This document shows positions 15,141 through 18,788 of a stretch of DNA of 18,788 nt, in pieces; the first letter of the stretch is position 1, and each line of letters begins with the position of its first letter. The notes under the pieces are model-generated. The model made no database searches and was not told where the DNA came from. It saw only the letters and a program-made list of their open reading frames with translations. The translations under genes and the position numbers were made by a program. This DNA is from Chloroflexota bacterium (GTDB lineage Bacteria; Chloroflexota; Limnocylindria; QHBO01), in assembly GCA_005879775.1 (NCBI GenBank), contig VBJX01000052.1, positions 3,765-22,552 of the forward strand, written 5' to 3'.

Positions 15141-15355
15141 GCGCGTCCCCCGCGCCCGACCACGTACATCAGCCCGGCCAGCTGCTCCTCGCTCAGGACG
15201 TTTCCCTGCTCGTCGAGGACCGGGGCGGTGCGACGGCACTCGACGCAGATGAAGGCGACATCGGGGTCCGCGGAGCTGATCAAGGTGACGCGGTCGCGGA
15301 AAAGCGGCGTCCCGAGGGCTACATCCCGCCCGCAGTCGAGGCAGCGCTCATCCAT
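15137..15355 (-). CDS. Small zinc-ribbon protein
   Basis: A 72-residue protein with two CxxC knuckles, C5-LD-C8 and C37-VE-C40, in the pattern of a four-Cys zinc ribbon. The first half resembles the small zinc-binding domains (CLDCGRDVALGTPLFRDR...) found in uncharacterised bacterial proteins. After the second knuckle, VLDEQGNVLSEEQLAG forms a likely helix-turn. It is presumably cytosolic with no enzymatic motif; binding of nucleic acid or a protein partner is possible. The ATG is preceded by its own -10 element and not by an SD. The stop shares CTAG with the convergent molybdopterin gene. Confidence 0.75.
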   Translation of the reverse strand: MDERCLDCGRDVALGTPLFRDRVTLISSADPDVAFICVECRRTAPVLDEQGNVLSEEQLAGLMYVVGRGGRA

Positions 15356-15361
15356 CAGCCG

Positions 15362-15367
15362 ATTCTA
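15362..15367 (-). promoter_or_regulatory. -10 element of the zinc-ribbon gene, leaderless
   Basis: TAGAAT on the minus strand, 6 nt (CGGCTG) before the ATG. A CTGACG hexamer lies 15 nt upstream of it and could serve as a weak -35; it overlaps the end of the tryptophanase-like gene. Confidence 0.45.
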
Positions 15368-15384
15368 GGCCGCATTCCAGGGCG

Positions 15385-16667
15385 TCAGGCAATCGTCTCG
15401 AAGCGGGCCGTGAAGTGCCGCAGCTGCGGCGGCTGGGAGACGATCCGGTAGCCGGGGAGCTGCGCCGCCCGCTCGGCGACCCAGCGAACCACCTCGATCA
15501 CGTAGTCGACATGCGACTGGGTGTAGACCCGCCGCGGAATGGCGAGGCGCACCAGCTCCATGTTGGCCGGCGTCTCGCTGCCATCGGGATGGCGGCCGAA
15601 CATGACTGAGCCGATCTCGCAGCCGCGAATTCCGCCCTCGCGGTAGAGCGCCACCGCCAGCGCCTGCCCCGGGTATTGGAGCGGCTCCAGGTGCGAGAGG
15701 AGCGACCCGGCGTCCAGGTAGACCGCATGTCCACCGATCGGCTGGACGCAGGGGATCCCCGCCTCCACCAGCGCCTCTCCGAGGTAGGCGGTCGATCGGA
15801 TCCGGTAGCGCAGGTAATCCTCGTCGATCACCTCGCGCAGCCCCTGCGCGATCGCCTCCAGGTCGCGCCCCGCCAGGCCGCCGTAGGTCGGAAAGCCCTC
15901 GGTCAGGATGAGCAGGTTGCGGGCGGCCTCGGCCCAGGCATCGTCGTTGAGAGCCAGCCAGCCGCCGATGTTGGCGATGGCATCCTTCTTGGCCGACATC
16001 GTCATTCCATCGGCTAGGGCGGCCATCTCGCGCACGATCTCCGGGATGGCCCGATGTGCGTAGCCGGGCTCCCGCTGCTTGATGAACCAGGCGTTCTCGG
16101 CGAAGCGGCAGGCGTCGAGGAAGAGCGGCAGCCCGTATCGGTCACAGATGGCGCGCACCCCGCGCAGGTTCTCGAGGCTGACCGGCTGGCCCCCGCCGGA
16201 GTTGTTGGTGACGGTCACCATGACCAGGGGCACGCTCTCCACGCCACGCTCGACGATGAACGCCTCCAGCGCCGCCAGGTCCATGTTCCCCTTGAATGGG
16301 TGGATCACCGAGGGATGACGCCCCTCCTCGATCACCAGGTCGACCGCCTCCGCCCCGCTGAACTCGACGTTGGCCCGCGTGGTGTCGAAGTGGGTGTTGT
16401 TGGGGATCGCCTTGCCGGGGCCCGGTACCAGGATGGCGAGCCCGCGTAGCTCTCGTCGCCGCGCTGGATGCCGGCCCACTGCTCGGACGACATCGCCCCC
16501 GTGCCGGAGTCGGTGAGCAGGTCGATCAGCACGTCGCTGGCGTGGAGGTTGAACAGGTTGTAGCCAGCCTCGGCCAGCTTCTCATCCCGTTCGGCGACCG
16601 TGGTCATCCGGATCGGCTCGACGCTCTTGATCCGGAAGGGCTCGATGATCGTATGCCAGCGCTCCAT
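15385..16667 (-). pseudogene. Tryptophanase / tyrosine phenol-lyase family gene, frameshifted with an internal gap
   Basis: A PLP-dependent beta-eliminating lyase. The ATG at 16667 gives ERWHTIIEPFRIKSVEPIR, DVLIDLLTDSGTGAMSSEQW and RGDESYAGS, then the frame is lost near 16436-16442. The remainder resumes one base out of phase as ILVPGPGKAIPNNTHFDTTR, VTNNSGGGQPVSL, DACRFAENAWFIKQRE, the PLP-lysine segment MSAKKDA (near 15,980-16,000), EGFPTYGGL and LRHFTARFE at the end. Intact relatives have about 33 more residues between the halves, including PTHQGR, which binds the PLP phosphate. A deletion of roughly 100 nt, 1 mod 3, fits, with TCGC shared at both ends. As read, no active enzyme can be made. 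Either a real pseudogene or an assembly error. Confidence 0.85.
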
Positions 16668-16675
16668 CGCCGCTG

Positions 16676-16681
16676 AGGATA
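16676..16681 (-). promoter_or_regulatory. -10 element of the tryptophanase-like gene
   Basis: TATCCT on the minus strand, 8 nt before the ATG, with no SD between. Its survival shows the promoter is not visibly decayed. Confidence 0.4.
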
Positions 16682-16696
16682 GGCGGTCGCCCGGCG

Positions 16697-16702
16697 CACA
16701 AT
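16697..16702 (+). promoter_or_regulatory. -10 element of the propeller-repeat gene, leaderless
   Basis: CACAAT lies 6 nt (GCGGCC) before the ATG at 16709. It differs from TANNNT only at the first base. Confidence 0.35.
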
Positions 16703-16708
16703 GCGGCC

Positions 16709-17131
16709 ATGAAGGACTGGGACTCGATCGCCGGGAAGCTGACCTCAACACCCGCCGTCGCGACTTGGGCAGAGGACGAGATGCAGGTCTTTGGCATCTT
16801 CGACGACGGCCAGCTGTGGGACACCTACTGGGATGGCGTGGCGTGGCACGAGTGGCACGCCCACGGCGGCGAGCTGGTGGGCAGCCCGGCCGCCTGCTCG
16901 TGGGGCCCGGACCGGATCGATGTCTTCGCCCGCGGGCGCGACGGTGGCCTCTGGCACCTGTGGTACCAGCCCGACGGCTGGCAGCCGTGGGAGCGCCTGG
17001 CCGTCGACCTTGCCTCCGACCCGAGTGCCTGCTCGTGGGGTCCGGATCGGATCGACCTGTTTGCACGCTCGAACGCGGGCGAGCTGCTGCACGGATGGTG
17101 GGACGGGTCCGCCTGGTCGTTCGCCGGCTGA
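16709..17131 (+). CDS. Short PLL/DUF346-like beta-propeller repeat protein
   Basis: A 140-residue protein made almost entirely of about three repeats of 45 residues, each with the pattern S-x-A-C/V-S/T-W-x-x-D-x-hydrophobic-x-VF-x-R-x-x-x-G-x-L-W-x-x-x-W-x-x-x-x-W. The clearest copies are SPAACSWGPDRIDVFARG and DPSACSWGPDRIDLFARS. This Trp-rich layout belongs to the fucose-lectin-like propellers such as Photorhabdus PLL and DUF346 repeats, which normally have five to seven blades. With three blades, it would need to oligomerise to close a ring. No signal peptide is visible, so a cytosolic location is expected unless exported by another route. It may bind sugars through the repeated aromatic residues, which is inference. 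It precedes corA by 29 nt. Confidence 0.75.
   Translation: MKDWDSIAGKLTSTPAVATWAEDEMQVFGIFDDGQLWDTYWDGVAWHEWHAHGGELVGSPAACSWGPDRIDVFARGRDGGLWHLWYQPDGWQPWERLAVDLASDPSACSWGPDRIDLFARSNAGELLHGWWDGSAWSFAG
16892..17055 (+). repeat. Internal direct repeat of the propeller gene
   Basis: Two 29-nt near-identical copies, 16892-16920 and 17027-17055, beginning GCCTGCTCGTGGGG and differing at two positions, are spaced 135 nt apart (45 codons). They encode ACSWGPDRID in successive blades. The high DNA identity suggests recent duplication or gene conversion of a blade. Confidence 0.8.
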
Positions 17132-17148
17132 CGAATCCCGGCGCCCGG

Positions 17149-17154
17149 TACACT
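17149..17154 (+). promoter_or_regulatory. -10 element of corA, leaderless
   Basis: TACACT lies 6 nt (CGCCAC) before the ATG at 17161. CTGACG at 17128-17133, overlapping the stop of the propeller gene, is 15 nt upstream, the same hexamer and spacing as at the zinc-ribbon gene. Confidence 0.5.
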
Positions 17155-17160
17155 CGCCAC

Positions 17161-18195
17161 ATGGCTGGCACCCAGACCCGAACCGGACTCGTGCGGCTAC
17201 CGAGCGGCGAATGTCGCCGGCTGAAACCCGAGGAGCTCGACGAGATCGACGTGCTCCTCGCCAAGCCAGGGCACCTCGTCTGGCTCGACGTTCCGACGCC
17301 CGCGGTCGACGATCTCCTCCTCCTGCAGCGCGAGTTCGCGCTGCATCCGCTCACCCTCGAGGATCTGGAGAAGCGCCGGCAGCGGCCAAAGGTCGACAGC
17401 TACCCGGAGCAGCACGTGATCGTGACCTACGAGGCGGTCCGGGGCCACGCCGGAAGCGATGGAAGCGGCAGCGGCGGGCGCGGCGGACACGGCGGGCGGG
17501 GGGTCAAGCTCGGCGAGATCCATCTGATCGCGGGCTCCAACTACGTGGTCAGCGTCCGATGGGCACCATCGCCGGCCATCGAAGAGGTGACGGCCCGCTT
17601 CGAGCACAAGACCGATGCGATCGTCCCAACGGTTGGCGGGCTGCTGTACGCCATCCTCGACGCGGTGGTCGATGGCTACTTCCCGCTCCTCGACCGGCTC
17701 TCCGACCGGATCGACGCCCTGGAGAACCGGATCGTGGCTGGCAGCCAGGGGACCGGCGCCCTGCGCGAGGTGCTGGCCATCAAGCGCGAGCTGCTCGAGC
17801 TGCGGCGCGTCCTGGCTCCGCAGCGCGACATGGTGAACACCCTGCTGCGCCGGGACATGGCGATCGTGGACGACACGTCGTTGCCCTACTTCCAGGACCT
17901 GTACGACCACCTGATCCGCGTGCTCGACTCGCTCGACCTGTACCGCGACCTGGTCGCCGCCACGCTCGAGGCGAACCTGTCGGTCACCAGCAACAACCTG
18001 AACGCGGTGATGAAGCGCCTCACGGCGATCACCGTCATCCTGATGGTCCCGACCCTCATCGCCGGGGTGTACGGCATGAACTTCCATTACATGCCGGAGC
18101 TGAGCTGGCCGTTTGGCTACGCCGCCGCGCTGGCGGTCATGGCGATCCTGATGTTGGGAGCCGCCCTCTTCTTCCGGGCCCGTGACTGGTTCTAG
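17161..18195 (+). CDS. corA: CorA-type Mg2+/divalent cation transporter
   Basis: A 344-residue CorA/MIT family channel that works as a homopentamer. It has an N-terminal alpha/beta cytosolic domain, a long helix rich in charged heptads (about 190-290, RIDALENRIV and AIKRELLELRRVLAPQRDM), and two C-terminal TM segments. The selectivity motif G305-M306-N307 follows TM1 in GVYGMNF, with an acidic E in the MPEL loop. An unusual Gly/Ser-rich insertion (residues about 98-114, SDGSGSGGRGGHGGRG) interrupts the N-terminal domain. I took the ATG at 17161; the frame extends upstream, but that part overlaps the propeller gene. CorA usually carries Mg2+, but Co2+/Zn2+ transport or efflux is possible. Confidence 0.95.
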   Translation: MAGTQTRTGLVRLPSGECRRLKPEELDEIDVLLAKPGHLVWLDVPTPAVDDLLLLQREFALHPLTLEDLEKRRQRPKVDSYPEQHVIVTYEAVRGHAGSDGSGSGGRGGHGGRGVKLGEIHLIAGSNYVVSVRWAPSPAIEEVTARFEHKTDAIVPTVGGLLYAILDAVVDGYFPLLDRLSDRIDALENRIVAGSQGTGALREVLAIKRELLELRRVLAPQRDMVNTLLRRDMAIVDDTSLPYFQDLYDHLIRVLDSLDLYRDLVAATLEANLSVTSNNLNAVMKRLTAITVILMVPTLIAGVYGMNFHYMPELSWPFGYAAALAVMAILMLGAALFFRARDWF

Positions 18196-18197
18196 CC

Positions 18198-18221
18198 CGA
18201 TGGCCGGCGCGCCGGCCATCG
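18198..18221. terminator. 24-bp perfect palindrome between convergent genes
   Basis: The half-site CGATGGCCGGCG is followed directly by its exact reverse complement, lying between the corA stop and the stop of the convergent membrane protein gene. It could fold from both transcripts as a bidirectional terminator, but it lacks a T-tract and a natural loop, so a dimeric protein binding site is the alternative. Confidence 0.5.
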
Positions 18222-18230
18222 AGGCGCTCG

Positions 18231-18788
18231 CTAGCGGCGTGCGGCGAAGTAGGCGCCCTCGGTCGCCATCCCCCAGGCGACGGTCACGTAGGCCAGCAGC
18301 AGCACGACGCTGAAGACCAGGCTGCCGCTGTCGCCCGACGCGGCTCCGGCGATGCCCAGGGCCGCAAACAGGCCGCCGATCACCGAGACGACGATCGCCG
18401 TCACCCTCGCCCACGAGCGGCCGAGCAGGGCAAAGATCCCGCTGAAGAGCTCGAGCAGTCCGAACAGCAGGATGATGACACCGAAGAAGGCGACGAAGCC
18501 TCCGATCGCGCCGGACATGCCTCCCAGGTCAACCCCCGGCGACGGGTTGTCACCGAGGCTTCCGATGATTGCACCGCCCAGGACCACCAGCAGGCCGAAG
18601 AGGGAGACGAGCGAGCCGATCACGATCAGCACGATGCTCGCGATGGTCACCACCACCGGCCGAGCAGGGCGGGCTGGCGGCTCGGGAGAAGCCTGGGTAT
18701 GCCACGACGGGACGGCAGGTTGCGGAGCGGGTGGAGGTGCGCTCGGGGCCGGAGTCTCTGGAGCCGGAGTCTCTGGGGCAGGAGCCTC
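18231..18788 (-). CDS. Proline-rich four-TM membrane protein, N-terminus beyond the window
   Basis: The frame ends in TAG at 18231 and is open to the right window edge, so the start is not visible; a GTG at 18656 is possible, but the upstream 44 codons look coding. These upstream codons give a Pro/Ala/Glu-rich cytosolic stretch with a repeated APETP unit. Then come four TM segments separated by short loops: one beginning TIASIVLIVIGSLVSLFGLL, GGFVAFFGVIILLFGLLELF, ARVTAIVVSVIGGLFAALGI, and one around VFSVVLLLAYVTVAWGMAT, with a short basic FAARR tail. The fold resembles DUF4064-type small membrane proteins with Pro-rich leaders, common in Gram-positive-like and Chloroflexota genomes. No catalytic residue is evident. 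Function unknown. Confidence 0.8.
   Translation of the reverse strand, partial: EAPAPETPAPETPAPSAPPPAPQPAVPSWHTQASPEPPARPARPVVVTIASIVLIVIGSLVSLFGLLVVLGGAIIGSLGDNPSPGVDLGGMSGAIGGFVAFFGVIILLFGLLELFSGIFALLGRSWARVTAIVVSVIGGLFAALGIAGAASGDSGSLVFSVVLLLAYVTVAWGMATEGAYFAARR
18749..18778 (-). repeat. 15-bp tandem repeat in the proline-rich leader
   Basis: Two tandem copies of CCGGAGTCTCTGGAG (14 of 15 bases identical) encode the APETP repeat on the minus strand. More copies may lie beyond the window edge. Confidence 0.7.

Noticed and set aside
16600..17160. Upstream in-frame extension of corA
   Set aside because: The added 187 residues are Arg/Gly-rich, overlap the propeller gene in another frame, and have no CorA homology. 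The ATG at 17161 has its own -10 element.
1..18788. Mobile elements, CRISPR arrays, tRNA or rRNA genes
   Set aside because: I looked for transposase or integrase motifs, spaced identical repeats and tRNA-like cloverleaf ends, and found none I could support.

Overview
The window is a GC-rich, tightly packed bacterial chromosome segment with mostly G/C-ending codons. The best guess is a high-GC aerobic member of the Chloroflexota, possibly a Limnocylindria-like lineage. That guess rests on the heme A synthase/heme O synthase fusion, the lipoprotein family near 6.2-7.0 kb, the cytochrome oxidase gene order and the frequent lack of Shine-Dalgarno (SD) sites. It is inference; no rRNA or other marker is present.

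Layout. 1-1459: the start of a thioredoxin reductase gene (minus, cut by the window edge) diverges from ispG (plus, MEP isoprenoid pathway). 1483-6091: a minus-strand aa3-type cytochrome c oxidase operon, read ctaC-ctaD-ctaE, then a small 3-TM protein, a TlpA/ResA-like thiol oxidoreductase and a small 1-TM protein. CtaC carries an extra C-terminal blue-copper domain. 6174-7024: a frameshifted lipoprotein gene. 7103-8071: ctaG (plus), convergent with 8068-9867, a ctaA-ctaB fusion (minus) that makes the heme A needed by the oxidase. Oxidase structural, copper-delivery and heme A genes are therefore all in this 10 kb.

9953-14083: a four-gene minus-strand operon with overlapping or closely spaced starts: DHA2-type MFS exporter, MenA-like UbiA prenyltransferase, rhomboid protease, and MpaB/Lcp-type (DUF2236) putative oxygenase. 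14139-15140: a membrane b-type cytochrome fused to a molybdopterin (sulfite-oxidase-type) domain. 15137-16667: a small zinc-ribbon protein and a tryptophanase/tyrosine phenol-lyase family gene with a frameshift and an apparent internal deletion. 16709-18195: a short beta-propeller-repeat protein and a CorA-type ion transporter. 18231-18788: a proline-rich four-TM membrane protein, cut by the right edge.

Two themes run across the window. First, most genes that head a transcription unit have a TANNNT-like -10 element ending only 6-10 nt before the start codon, which implies leaderless mRNAs; the cox operon, ctaAB and trxB instead have longer leaders. Second, two genes carry frame-changing internal losses, which may be real decay or assembly error. 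I see no rRNA, tRNA, CRISPR array, insertion sequence or phage gene, and no gene-free stretch over 300 bases. The most unusual single object is the cupredoxin-tailed CtaC.
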